Shown: positions 23,554 to 31,158 of the stretch, piece after piece
Layout of the letters: each line of letters begins with the position of its first letter
Position numbering within the stretch: position 1 is the first letter of the stretch
DNA from: DATAVB01 sp040414495
GTDB taxonomy: Bacteria; Actinomycetota; Actinomycetes; Mycobacteriales; QHCD01
Direction of reading: 5' to 3'
Assembly (NCBI GenBank): GCA_040414495.1
Contig: JBEDUI010000159.1
Coordinates: 1-31,158 of the forward strand
DNA: 31,158 nt
Notes under the pieces: generated by a model
Told to the model about the DNA's origin: nothing
Database searches by the model: none
Seen by the model: the letters and a program-made list of their open reading frames with translations, nothing else
Position numbers and translations under genes: made by a program

Positions 23554-24117
23554 ATGACAGATGGACACAGCCGCAGGCTGATCGAATCGGTGTTGGTCTC
23601 GCTCAACGGCGTGATCAGCGAACCGCACACATGGGTCGGTCACCACTTTGGTGAGCAGAGTGCCGCCGCCTCCCTGGCCGCATTGCGCCGCTGCGACGCG
23701 ATGTTGATGGGCCGCGGCACGTACGACGTCTTCGCCAAGCTCTGGCCGAATGGTTCCGGCGAGTACGCCGATTACCTGAATTCAATGCCAAAGTACGTTT
23801 TCTCCGCGACGCTCACCGATCCGACGTGGAACAACACCACGGTTATCGCCGGTGACGTGGTCAAGGAGGTCGACGCGCTCAAACGCAGTGGACACGGCGA
23901 TCTGGCCGTTTATGGGTACGGTCAATTCGGGCAGACGCTGTGCGATGCCGGGCTGGTTGACGAGCTGAACATCATCGTTATTCCGGTGTTCGTGCCCGAC
24001 GGTCGCCCGTTCTTCCGGGCCGGCGCCCGTAGTCAGGAGTGGACCTTGGTCAGCACGGCCGAGGGTGAGGCCGGAACTGTTCGGGCGACGTACCGGCCGG
24101 CGCATTCGGCTGGCTAG
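23554..24117 (+). CDS. RibD C-terminal / dihydrofolate-reductase-like protein
   Basis: This 187-residue protein matches the stand-alone RibD_C family: LIESVLVSLNGVISEP at the start, LMGRGTYDVFAKLWP in the middle and DLAVYGYGQFGQTLCDAGLVDEL near the end. These form the NADPH-binding DHFR-like fold. Family members (YyaP/YwjB type) have no assigned reaction, and true DHFR or riboflavin activity is unlikely. I used the ATG at 23554, as the protein homology begins there; it has no clear ribosome-binding site, and a TTG at 23527 is in frame. It lies about 106 nt upstream of the ECF sigma gene on the same strand. Confidence 0.85.
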   Translation: MTDGHSRRLIESVLVSLNGVISEPHTWVGHHFGEQSAAASLAALRRCDAMLMGRGTYDVFAKLWPNGSGEYADYLNSMPKYVFSATLTDPTWNNTTVIAGDVVKEVDALKRSGHGDLAVYGYGQFGQTLCDAGLVDELNIIVIPVFVPDGRPFFRAGARSQEWTLVSTAEGEAGTVRATYRPAHSAG

Positions 24118-24223
24118 CCCTCGAACTCGTGCGATCCTCAGTCAACCAGCTTGCTCCGATTCCTTTTCGTGGCGCCTTGGGTCGGTACAGTCAACCGAGG
24201 ATTCACGGGGTGAGGAGCCTGCC

Positions 24224-25189
24224 ATGCCCGCAGCGGCGCACGAGTCTGACCGGGACGGATTCCTGCGCGAGGCCGAAGCGTACCGGCGCGAGTTGGTCGC
24301 CCACTGCTATCGGATGCTCGGCTCGCTCGACGATGCCGAGGATCTGGTGCAGGAGACGTATTTGCGGGCATGGCGGGCGTACCGGGAGTTCGAGGGACGA
24401 TCGTCGCTGCGGACGTGGCTGTATCGGATTGCGACGAACGCGTGCCTGTCGGCACTGCAGCACAAGAGCCGGCGGATGTTGCCGTCCGGGCTGGGCCCGG
24501 GTACGGACGACCCTGATCAGACACCGGTAATGGCTGGGGCCGATGTTCAATGGCTACAGCCGTTTCCCGATGTACTGCTCGACTCGAACGACCCGGCCGA
24601 AATCGTGGCGACGCGTTCGAATTTGCGGCTGGCATTGGTGGCGAGTCTGCAATATCTTCCCGATCGGCAACGGGCTGTGTTAATTCTTCGGGACGTACTC
24701 GGTTTTCCCGCGGCCGACGTCGCCGAAATGCTCGATTTGTCGGTGGCGGCGGTGAAATCGGCGTTGCAGCGGGCGCGGGCGCGGTTGGATGAGCTAACGG
24801 CGCGGCCCGAGGACATTGTGGAACCCGATTCGGCCGAGGCCCGCGATGTTCTGGATCGTTATATGGCGGCGTTCGAAAACGCGGATGCGAAAGCGCTCGA
24901 GGAATTGTTGCGGACGGACGCGTCGCTGGAGGTGACGCCGTCGCGGACCTGGTTCGCCGGCAAGCAGACGTGTGTGCCGTATCTGACCCGGCATGTACTG
25001 CTGCGGCCGGGCGAATACCGGATGTTCGGCACTATCGCGAATGGCCAGCCGGCCGCCATGGGCTATCGGGATGGAAAGGCATTCGCCGTAGCCGTGCTGA
25101 CCACGGACGCGCATAACCTGGTGCGTATCACCGTATTTACCGACCCCGGATTGTTCGAACGGTTCGGTTTCCCGGCCACGGTCGAATAA
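24224..25189 (+). CDS. ECF-type RNA polymerase sigma factor with SnoaL-like C-terminal domain
   Basis: This 321-residue sigma-70 factor belongs to the SigG/SigJ-like group with a fused C-terminal domain. Sigma region 2 is at about 18-80 (YRMLGSLDDAEDLVQETYLRAW). Region 4 is at about 135-190 (YLPDRQRAVLILRDVLGFPAADVAEMLDLS, then VAAVKSALQRARARL). From about 205 a SnoaL/NTF2-like domain of roughly 110 residues follows; in related factors this part controls activity in place of a separate anti-sigma factor. No anti-sigma gene is adjacent, which fits. GAGGAG six nt before the ATG supports the start. CAGTCAACC occurs twice in the upstream 106 nt (24139-24147 and 24188-24196), possibly part of a promoter it reads itself. 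Confidence 0.93.
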   Translation: MPAAAHESDRDGFLREAEAYRRELVAHCYRMLGSLDDAEDLVQETYLRAWRAYREFEGRSSLRTWLYRIATNACLSALQHKSRRMLPSGLGPGTDDPDQTPVMAGADVQWLQPFPDVLLDSNDPAEIVATRSNLRLALVASLQYLPDRQRAVLILRDVLGFPAADVAEMLDLSVAAVKSALQRARARLDELTARPEDIVEPDSAEARDVLDRYMAAFENADAKALEELLRTDASLEVTPSRTWFAGKQTCVPYLTRHVLLRPGEYRMFGTIANGQPAAMGYRDGKAFAVAVLTTDAHNLVRITVFTDPGLFERFGFPATVE

Positions 25190-25550
25190 ACAACGCTAGC
25201 CGAATGCCACGACCTCTCAGATGGCTCCCGGATCGGGCGAGCATCGGAGACGCAGCCCAGCGCCACACGCCCGCAACCAGCCCAGCGCCGTCCCGCCAGT
25301 CCGAACGCGGCGCGGCTCGGCACTATGCGTCGTCTGACCGAACGCGCAGCCAGAACGACGCAACTCCAGCCGGGCCGTGCGCGTCAGCATTGTGCCCGCC
25401 GGACCGACGAATTATCGAGCCGACCCACCCCCTACTCCCGGCGCTTACCCGCTGGGAGAAAACGGGTACAGAGAAACCGCGGCGGCGAGAACGCCCCGAC
25501 ACCGAGCAAGTGACGGCAACAGGAAATCGGCAGCAGCGCGAGCTACCGAA
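25190..25550. other. Intergenic region without recognised genes
   Basis: This stretch of 361 nt lies between the convergent sigma-factor and GNAT genes. Short open frames are present on both strands, but none has a ribosome-binding site or a recognisable protein. I saw no strong hairpin or repeat. Confidence 0.55.
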
Positions 25551-26120
25551 TCAGTCGGTATCCTCACGCAACCGGGAGTGCAGGTGCATGTCGTGCCAGC
25601 CATCAGGGTGCAGAGCCTGCTGACGTTTCGTGCCCTCGTATCGGTACCCGGATTTGTGCGCCACTCGACAGGACGCCGCATTTCCCGCGGAATGCGCCAA
25701 CTCTAATCGGTGCAGTCCGGTGTTACCGAAAAACCATCCGGTCATGACACGTACGGCCCGCGGCGCCAAACCCTGCCCGCGCGCGGTCGGAAGCACCCAG
25801 TACGCAACCTCGCCATATCCCTCGGCCAAATTCATCCGTCGCAGACCCACCCGGCCCCGCACAGCGCCATCCTGCACAACGGCCCAGTCGACGCCAGTTT
25901 CCGCAGCCCAACGTTCGGCGCGGGACACCACCCATTGCTCGGCCTCGTCCGCGGTCATCGACCGCGCGTGCCACTGCTGAACAGCCGGATCGCCATAGGC
26001 CTCCAGCAAAACCGGCACGTCGCCGGATTCCCACGGGCGCAAGGTGAAAACGTCACCGTCGATACACGGTTGCGGCTGAGACCAGCCGCCGGGATCCGCC
26101 GCGGTTACGAGACTCGGCAT
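25551..26120 (-). CDS. GNAT N-acetyltransferase, RimJ/RimL type
   Basis: This 189-residue protein has the GNAT fold. TLRPWESGDVPVLLEAYGDPAVQQW at about 26-50 (first strand and helix) is followed by an AVVQDGAVRGRVGL strand pair. The acetyl-CoA loop is ARGQGLAPRAV, and GLHRLELAHSAGNAASCRVAHKSGY is the C-terminal half typical of RimJ/RimL enzymes, which acetylate protein N-termini or small amines. It starts 19 nt after the GH78 gene on the same strand, so it may be the last gene of the sugar operon, though a functional link is not evident. No clear ribosome-binding site is visible. Confidence 0.88.
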   Translation of the reverse strand: MPSLVTAADPGGWSQPQPCIDGDVFTLRPWESGDVPVLLEAYGDPAVQQWHARSMTADEAEQWVVSRAERWAAETGVDWAVVQDGAVRGRVGLRRMNLAEGYGEVAYWVLPTARGQGLAPRAVRVMTGWFFGNTGLHRLELAHSAGNAASCRVAHKSGYRYEGTKRQQALHPDGWHDMHLHSRLREDTD

Positions 26121-26139
26121 GACCGAAACATTAGCCCAG

Positions 26140-28530
26140 TCAAGCAGAACGCGTAATTCCAGCCGGCAGGTCCACTGTGGTCCCCGATTCGTCGACCCGA
26201 ACCCGCAGCGGACCGTGCGGCGTACGCAACGTGCCCTCGGCCCAACTCAAACCGGCCAACTGCGGATTCACCGTGACTTCCGCCATTCCCGGTGCGGTCG
26301 GTCGAACCCCCAGCACGGTGGCGAACAGATGGAAGATCGGATGCGCTCCCCAGGCGTGACAGTCGCTACGAGTCGGTTCGGGTTGTTCGATGACCGTACG
26401 CAAACCCGCCTCGCGCAGCCCGGACCACAGCGAGAGCCGATCCCGCAACACGTCGACCCGACCGATCTGGCCGAGTGCCTCGAACAGATAATGCGAGAAA
26501 TACACCGTCGCCTGCACTGCTGCCGGAGTTTCCAATGCCCGCAGCAGGCCCGCCTCGCCGTTCTTGGCCCCGGCCAGCAGGGCCAGGCTGTTCGCGTGCT
26601 CGCTCCAGTGCTCGTGCGCCGGATCGTCGGCATACATTCCGCGTTCGGCCGACCAGAATTGCTGTTCGGCCGCGGCCAGGACCCGATCGGCCAGTTGGCG
26701 GTGCCGCGAAGCCAGTTCCGGCTCCCCCAGCCAGGTCTCCAAATCTGCCGCCAGCCCAGCGACATGCGCCAATTGGAAATTCAGAATTCCGGACACGCCC
26801 CAATCGCCTTCCGGCGGCGATCCGGACTTCCAGCCGTTCACCCAGTCGGTGAAGTTCCAGCCGTCCAGCGAATGCAACAAGTCGTTCTCGTCGAGACCGG
26901 CCCGGAACGCGTCCAGTACAGCGCGAACGCCCGGCATTAACGTCGTAACGAATTCCAGATCACCACGCCAAGCAGCGAAGTCACGCACCATCGCCACCCA
27001 CCACAGCGAAAACGGCGGAATTGTCTGCCGTACCGATGATGGGTACCGACTACGGGTCAACCCGCGGGTGTCCCGGCTGCGATCGAACGCCAGCAGCGCC
27101 TGCCGGGCCAGCCGGTCGTCGTCGCTGATCATGTACGCCACCAACAACTGCAGCCGGGTATCACCGGCGTATTGCAGTTGCTCGTAGAACGGACAGTCCA
27201 TTGTGGTCTCGTGCGAGCACATCTGCAGGGTGCGTACGCCGAGCGCCTTGATGTCGGCCAGCTTCGGATCGGAACTGGCGAACGTGCTGGCGTCCTCGTA
27301 CGGATACCGGTCCTCGACCACCGCGAATCCGGCCAGCGTCAGCGGCTCGTCGGCGGTATCGACCGTCACCTCGACAAAACGGCCCGCCTCCCACCACAAC
27401 GTGCTGTACGTGTGATCGCCGCCGCCACTGACGAACCGGTCGCCAACCCCGACTTCGGCCTGCTGATGCGTACGGAAGAACCGGCCTTCGACCTCGTCCC
27501 GATTACCCTTCCGACCGTCGCTGTCCAGCAATGCCTCGAGCCAGCGGACATTCAGAACCGCGCCACGCCCGCCCTGCAGCCGTAATTCCGGGTAGCCACA
27601 GACGTATTCCTCCAGATCGACCAGCACCCGCCGATGCGTATTCGCCGGCACCTGCACCGGCGCGCCCGACGTCAACAACGCCTGCCACTGCTGCGCTTCG
27701 GCCGGGATCGAATCGGCCGCGCGCACCGGCAATTCGTGCGTCGCTCCCCCACCGGGATATTCGGCGACCAACCGGATCTGCCCACCAGCAAAAGGCGCCG
27801 ACCACTGATCAGGCAGAATCGCCGGAATGAGCAGATGCGCCGGCGGAATGTCATTGGCGTAGGCACGGCTGCTGGCGCGGTCGCCAATCGTCGCAGGTGA
27901 CCACGTCAGATCATCCGCGCCGGTCGTCCACCCCCAGGCAAACGCGGTGCCGTCCAGGTCGGTCTTCAGCCCGCAACCCCAGGCCACGCCTTTGGGCCGG
28001 AATCCGTGCCCGGGCAGCAGCGCGGCCTCCCAGGCACCGGCACCGGTATTCAACTCGGGATGGTCGGATACGGACAGCAAGAAACCGTGGCGGAGGCTGA
28101 ATTGGGCGAACGGAGCGCCTTCCCCGAGTGTCCACACGCGAGCGGCGATGCGGTGCTCACCGGCGGACAGCGGAACGTCGTAGCTGACAAAAGCCCAATG
28201 ATCGGTATCGCTGCGGTCGGGTCCACGGCCGATCCGATCCCCGTCGACAAACAGCTCGTACCGCTCATCCGCGCTGACGTGCAGTCGTAGCGTCGTCGCG
28301 GCATCGAGGGTAAATGCAAGCCGGTAGCCAGCAACAAACGGCGCGGCCGGCTCCTCGGGCACGTGGACCCAGTGCGCCGGCCATCGCGACCGATCGTGCC
28401 AGCTCCCCTCCTGGTTGCCGAATGAGGCGCCGAACGGGTCGTCATCGAGCAGAACGCGTTCCACCATGGCGCCCATCATCGCCCCGCGGGCCGCGCGGTT
28501 GGCAACAGAGTGACCGGGATCGGCCCTCAC
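26140..28530 (-). CDS. Alpha-L-rhamnosidase-like glycoside hydrolase (GH78 related)
   Basis: This protein of up to 796 residues has N-terminal beta-sandwich domains (LRLHVSADERYELFVDGDRIG is the carbohydrate-binding jelly-roll). An (alpha/alpha)6 barrel follows, with the GH78 signature DCPFYEQLQYAGDTRLQ, whose Glu and Asp are in the expected acid positions. A C-terminal beta domain closes it (VTVNPQLAGLSWAEGTL). It should remove terminal alpha-L-rhamnose or a related sugar. No signal peptide is visible, so it acts inside on imported glycosides. The GTG at 28530 overlaps the ROK stop by four nt (GTGA); ATG codons at 28479, 28476 and 28467 are alternatives closer to the conserved part. It is in one operon with the ROK repressor and the ABC transporter. 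Confidence 0.88.
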   Translation of the reverse strand: MRADPGHSVANRAARGAMMGAMVERVLLDDDPFGASFGNQEGSWHDRSRWPAHWVHVPEEPAAPFVAGYRLAFTLDAATTLRLHVSADERYELFVDGDRIGRGPDRSDTDHWAFVSYDVPLSAGEHRIAARVWTLGEGAPFAQFSLRHGFLLSVSDHPELNTGAGAWEAALLPGHGFRPKGVAWGCGLKTDLDGTAFAWGWTTGADDLTWSPATIGDRASSRAYANDIPPAHLLIPAILPDQWSAPFAGGQIRLVAEYPGGGATHELPVRAADSIPAEAQQWQALLTSGAPVQVPANTHRRVLVDLEEYVCGYPELRLQGGRGAVLNVRWLEALLDSDGRKGNRDEVEGRFFRTHQQAEVGVGDRFVSGGGDHTYSTLWWEAGRFVEVTVDTADEPLTLAGFAVVEDRYPYEDASTFASSDPKLADIKALGVRTLQMCSHETTMDCPFYEQLQYAGDTRLQLLVAYMISDDDRLARQALLAFDRSRDTRGLTRSRYPSSVRQTIPPFSLWWVAMVRDFAAWRGDLEFVTTLMPGVRAVLDAFRAGLDENDLLHSLDGWNFTDWVNGWKSGSPPEGDWGVSGILNFQLAHVAGLAADLETWLGEPELASRHRQLADRVLAAAEQQFWSAERGMYADDPAHEHWSEHANSLALLAGAKNGEAGLLRALETPAAVQATVYFSHYLFEALGQIGRVDVLRDRLSLWSGLREAGLRTVIEQPEPTRSDCHAWGAHPIFHLFATVLGVRPTAPGMAEVTVNPQLAGLSWAEGTLRTPHGPLRVRVDESGTTVDLPAGITRSA

Positions 28531-29699
28531 CCCAGCGGATCGGCCAGTAAATTCATCAACGCCAACTCGGACGCCCCGAGCAACGCCGAGTCGACCCCGA
28601 AATACGGCGGACGCAGCTGGGCCGGCCGGCCCGGGTCGAATGCGTACCTATCCAGCGCGCATTTCAGTTCGGGCCGGGCGAGTTCGAGCACACCGGACAA
28701 TGAGCCGCCCAGAATCACCCGCTGTGGATTCAACGTATTGACCAGAGCGCCGATGGCTTGCCCGAGATATCCGGCCACGGTACGCACCGCGGCCAAAGCA
28801 CGCCGGTCGCCGGCCCGCGCATCAGCCAGCACCTCGGCCACCCGCCCCGTCGTCGGTTCCCCGTCGCGCCCGGCCAACGCCAACAGGGCCGCATCACCGA
28901 TAAACGTCTCCAAACACCCGTGCTTGCCGCAATGACACAGTGGACCGTCCTTGTCCACGACGTTGTGCCCGACCTCGCCGGCCCGGCCCCGTATCGGCAC
29001 GCCGCCCAGCACAATGCCGGCGCCGACGCCGGTACGCCCGATCAGATAAACAGCGTCATCGATGCCCCGCGCGTTGCCGCGGCAGTGCTCGGCCAGCATC
29101 GACAAATCGGCGTCGTTTCCAATGGCTATGGGGAATTGCACGCCGATGCGCTCATGCAACAAGGCACCCAGCGGAACATCACGCCAACCGAGATTCGGCG
29201 CTATCCCAACGACCTGGGCCCGAATGTCCACAGTGCCCGGCACGCTCACCCCCAGCCCGATCGGCATCCGGGAGCCGGCGACGGCGCCCCGCAATTCGCG
29301 CAGCGCCGCCACGATCATGTCGACCGTCTCGACCGGCGTAGGTGCCTGGGTGCCGCACGACATGGTCCGGCGCGCGAGCAGGGAGCCGCCGATGCCCACC
29401 GCCGCGGTCGCCACATGGGTGACGTTCACGTCCACCGCGATTACGTAGGGGCCATCCGGATGCGGACCCACCACATAGGACGGACGGCCGGCCCGGCTGC
29501 CGCCGTTCGGCACCGACTCCACGACGAAATCGAGGGCGATCAATTCGGTCACCAATGCGGCGATCGTAGAGCGGCTGACCCCGAGCCGACGGGTGAGCTC
29601 GGCCCGGGTCAGCGCTCCGTCACGATGAATCTGGCCGAGAATAAAGGCCAAATTGTGCCGCCGAACCGCATCCGGCCGCGCCGCCGGGGACGGAACCAT
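28527..29699 (-). CDS. ROK-family transcriptional repressor
   Basis: This 390-residue regulator has an N-terminal winged helix at about 20-60 (LTRAELTRRLGVSRSTIAALVTEL) and a C-terminal sugar-kinase-like ROK domain from about 85. The latter shows IGLGVSVPG, GNDAD at 194-198, GEVGH at 241-245 and the zinc motif CHCGKHGC at 255-262. Members such as XylR and NagC bind a sugar and release the operator of a transport or utilisation operon. The start lies six nt after the permease stop and the stop overlaps the GH78 gene by four nt. It therefore probably controls its own operon, with a sugar released by the rhamnosidase as inducer. No operator is visible here; the operon promoter is outside the window. 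Confidence 0.93.
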   Translation of the reverse strand: MVPSPAARPDAVRRHNLAFILGQIHRDGALTRAELTRRLGVSRSTIAALVTELIALDFVVESVPNGGSRAGRPSYVVGPHPDGPYVIAVDVNVTHVATAAVGIGGSLLARRTMSCGTQAPTPVETVDMIVAALRELRGAVAGSRMPIGLGVSVPGTVDIRAQVVGIAPNLGWRDVPLGALLHERIGVQFPIAIGNDADLSMLAEHCRGNARGIDDAVYLIGRTGVGAGIVLGGVPIRGRAGEVGHNVVDKDGPLCHCGKHGCLETFIGDAALLALAGRDGEPTTGRVAEVLADARAGDRRALAAVRTVAGYLGQAIGALVNTLNPQRVILGGSLSGVLELARPELKCALDRYAFDPGRPAQLRPPYFGVDSALLGASELALMNLLADPLG

Positions 29700-29705
29700 G
29701 GTGTG

Positions 29706-31070
29706 CTAGGCGAGGCCGGAAGACCCGGCCCGGCGCCGAGACAGGGCATCCACCGCGGCGGCTAGCAGCAGTACGACACCGGTGACGATGTACTGGATCG
29801 CCGAGCCGTTGTTGCCCTGCACCAGGTCGGCCATACCGTTGTAGATGACCTCGACGACCGCGCCACCGATCAACGCGTCCAACATCCGGCCCTTGCCGCC
29901 GAACAGGCTGGTCCCGCCAATCACGGCGGCACCCACCGCCAGCAACAACGTGTTGCCGGCGTAATTCGCCACGCTGACCGCGGCCACGTTCGATCCGATT
30001 TCGATACCACCGACCGCGGCCATGAACGAACAGATCACGAATACCGAAATACGTATCCGTTCCACCGGAATACCAGCCCGCCGCGCCGCCTCCTCGTTGC
30101 CGCCGACGGCGTAGATGTGCCGCCCGTACCGGGTGCGGCCGAGCACGAAAGTCCAGATCACGAACAAAATCACCAGGACCGGCACGACCCACGGCACGCC
30201 TTCCACCGCCGGTGGATATACCTTGACGAACTTGCCCTGGGCATTGGCCGTAATCGTCGGGGTCTGGTGCAGCGCGCGGTTCTGGTTCAGCGCAAGGACC
30301 AGACCGAACGACACCACGGCCAGGCCGCCGATCTTCAGCAGCATGACCGACATCGGTTCGCCGATCAGGCCCTCCCGCCGACGGCCGACATGCAGCGAAA
30401 TCTTGCTGTACGCGAAATACGCCACCACCACCGCGGCCAGTACCCAGCCGGCCCACAACGGCATTTGGGAGTTGGCGAAATCCAGAATCACCTTGTCGGT
30501 GATCGTGACGTTTCCGGTCGGACCGGGGCCACTGTCCGCGATGAGCAGCGCGACGCCCTGGAAGGCCAGGAAAAAGGCCAGCGTCACGACGAATGAGGGA
30601 ATGCGAATCTTGGCCCGCAGCCAGCCGATAAGGTAACCGATCACGACACCGGCCAGGACCGCGGCGCCGATCGTGATGATCCACGGCTGGTGATAACCGA
30701 CCATCAACCGCACCATGACGAACGCGCACACGCCGGCCGCGTAGCCCGCGGACAGGTCGATTTCGCCCAACAGCAGAACAAAAACCAGGCCCATCGCGAT
30801 GAAGACCGGGCCAGCGCCCTCGGTCAGCATGTTGCCGACGTTGTAGAGGCTACGGAAACCCGGCTGGATCAGGGAAAACAGAATGACCAGCGCGACCAGC
30901 CCGCCGATGGCCGGCAGCGAACCCATGTCGCCGCCGCGAATTCGCTGAACGTAATTGTGTACGTAATCGGCGACGCCGCCCTCCACCGGCGCGGTGCTGG
31001 CTGCCGCCGCCAGTTCGGCGTTCTCCTCGCTCGCCTCGGCGATCGTGTGTGATTTGTCGAGACTGGTCAC
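29706..31070 (-). CDS. ABC sugar transporter permease (XylH/RbsC type)
   Basis: This 454-residue protein is the permease of a carbohydrate importer of the ribose/xylose/galactose type. It has a soluble N-terminal extension of about 50 residues and about ten or more membrane helices. The EIDLSAG motif at 103-109 and the cytoplasmic GGNEEAARRAGI loop that contacts the ATPase are typical. The length and a long loop (NQNRALHQTPTITANAQG region) are closest to XylH-like permeases. The GTG start at 31070 overlaps the stop of the upstream ATPase by four nt (GTGA). The substrate-binding lipoprotein lies outside the window. The GH78 and ROK neighbours suggest an oligosaccharide or glycoside substrate. 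Confidence 0.95.
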   Translation of the reverse strand: MTSLDKSHTIAEASEENAELAAAASTAPVEGGVADYVHNYVQRIRGGDMGSLPAIGGLVALVILFSLIQPGFRSLYNVGNMLTEGAGPVFIAMGLVFVLLLGEIDLSAGYAAGVCAFVMVRLMVGYHQPWIITIGAAVLAGVVIGYLIGWLRAKIRIPSFVVTLAFFLAFQGVALLIADSGPGPTGNVTITDKVILDFANSQMPLWAGWVLAAVVVAYFAYSKISLHVGRRREGLIGEPMSVMLLKIGGLAVVSFGLVLALNQNRALHQTPTITANAQGKFVKVYPPAVEGVPWVVPVLVILFVIWTFVLGRTRYGRHIYAVGGNEEAARRAGIPVERIRISVFVICSFMAAVGGIEIGSNVAAVSVANYAGNTLLLAVGAAVIGGTSLFGGKGRMLDALIGGAVVEVIYNGMADLVQGNNGSAIQYIVTGVVLLLAAAVDALSRRRAGSSGLA

Positions 31071-31158
31071 GCTGACACCCCGTTCGTCTCGTCGACGTCC
31101 TGGCTGCTACGGCTGCCAGTCGTGATCAGCTCGACGAGTTGTTGCTGGTTGACGTCCT
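31067..31158 (-). CDS. ABC sugar transporter ATP-binding protein, C-terminal end only
   Basis: Only the last 29 codons lie in the window, reading DVNQQQLVELITTGS and ending NGVSA. The sentence-like pattern of a VNQQQLVELIT helix near the C-terminus is typical of ATPases of the RbsA/XylG type. The TGA overlaps the GTG start of the permease by four nt, which is standard for this operon type. Confidence 0.75.
   Translation of the reverse strand, partial: DVNQQQLVELITTGSRSSQDVDETNGVSA

Noticed and set aside
1..31158. Integrated mobile element or biosynthetic gene cluster
   Set aside because: No integrase, transposase, polyketide or peptide synthetase, or attachment-site pair was seen.

Overview
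The window is 31 kb of GC-rich chromosomal DNA that looks actinobacterial. The protein families point that way: a DUF222/HNH protein, a PknB-type Ser/Thr kinase with an outside sensor domain, a SnoaL-tailed ECF sigma factor, a mycobacterial-length Tat-exported phospholipase C, an actinobacterial CtaD and a ROK repressor. I could not fix the genus. No rRNA, tRNA, IS element, phage gene or CRISPR array was recognised.

Layout, left to right. (1) 1-3.5 kb: a 5'-truncated HNH protein, a two-helix membrane protein and a divergent beta-lactamase-fold serine hydrolase. (2) 3.5-9.9 kb: a PhyH-type dioxygenase divergent from an SDR protein with a degenerate active site, then a receptor Ser/Thr kinase, a sulfotransferase and a secreted DUF4874/DUF4832 protein. 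This part carries the most unusual non-coding DNA: a ten-unit, exactly 16-bp tandem array in the PhyH/SDR divergent region, a second two-unit 16-bp array with a related core before the DUF4832 gene, and a four-unit 27-bp array between the convergent SDR and kinase genes. (3) 9.9-12.6 kb: small stress-type genes (TfoX-N domain, HdeD/DUF308, DUF1269, secreted-repeat lipoprotein) with two large dyads between them. (4) 12.6-16.8 kb: ctaD with a MarR-operator-like dyad upstream and a small two-helix membrane gene 11 nt downstream, then phospholipase C. (5) 16.8-22.8 kb: two more PhyH dioxygenases, an aldehyde dehydrogenase, and a sulfatase translationally coupled to an APH-fold kinase. (6) 22.9-25.2 kb: Dps, a RibD-C/DHFR-like protein and the ECF sigma factor. 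(7) 25.5-31.2 kb: a minus-strand sugar operon (ABC ATPase end, XylH-like permease, ROK repressor, GH78-like alpha-L-rhamnosidase, possibly a GNAT acetyltransferase) with 4-nt overlaps at two junctions.

How the genes work together. The right-hand operon reads as uptake and intracellular cleavage of a deoxysugar glycoside under ROK control. The middle part has several oxidising or group-transfer enzymes (three PhyH, SDR, ALDH, sulfotransferase, sulfatase, small-molecule kinase) without a core biosynthetic enzyme, so it looks like scattered catabolic or tailoring functions rather than one recognised pathway. The strongest undescribed signal is the family of phased 16-bp repeats in divergent promoter regions.
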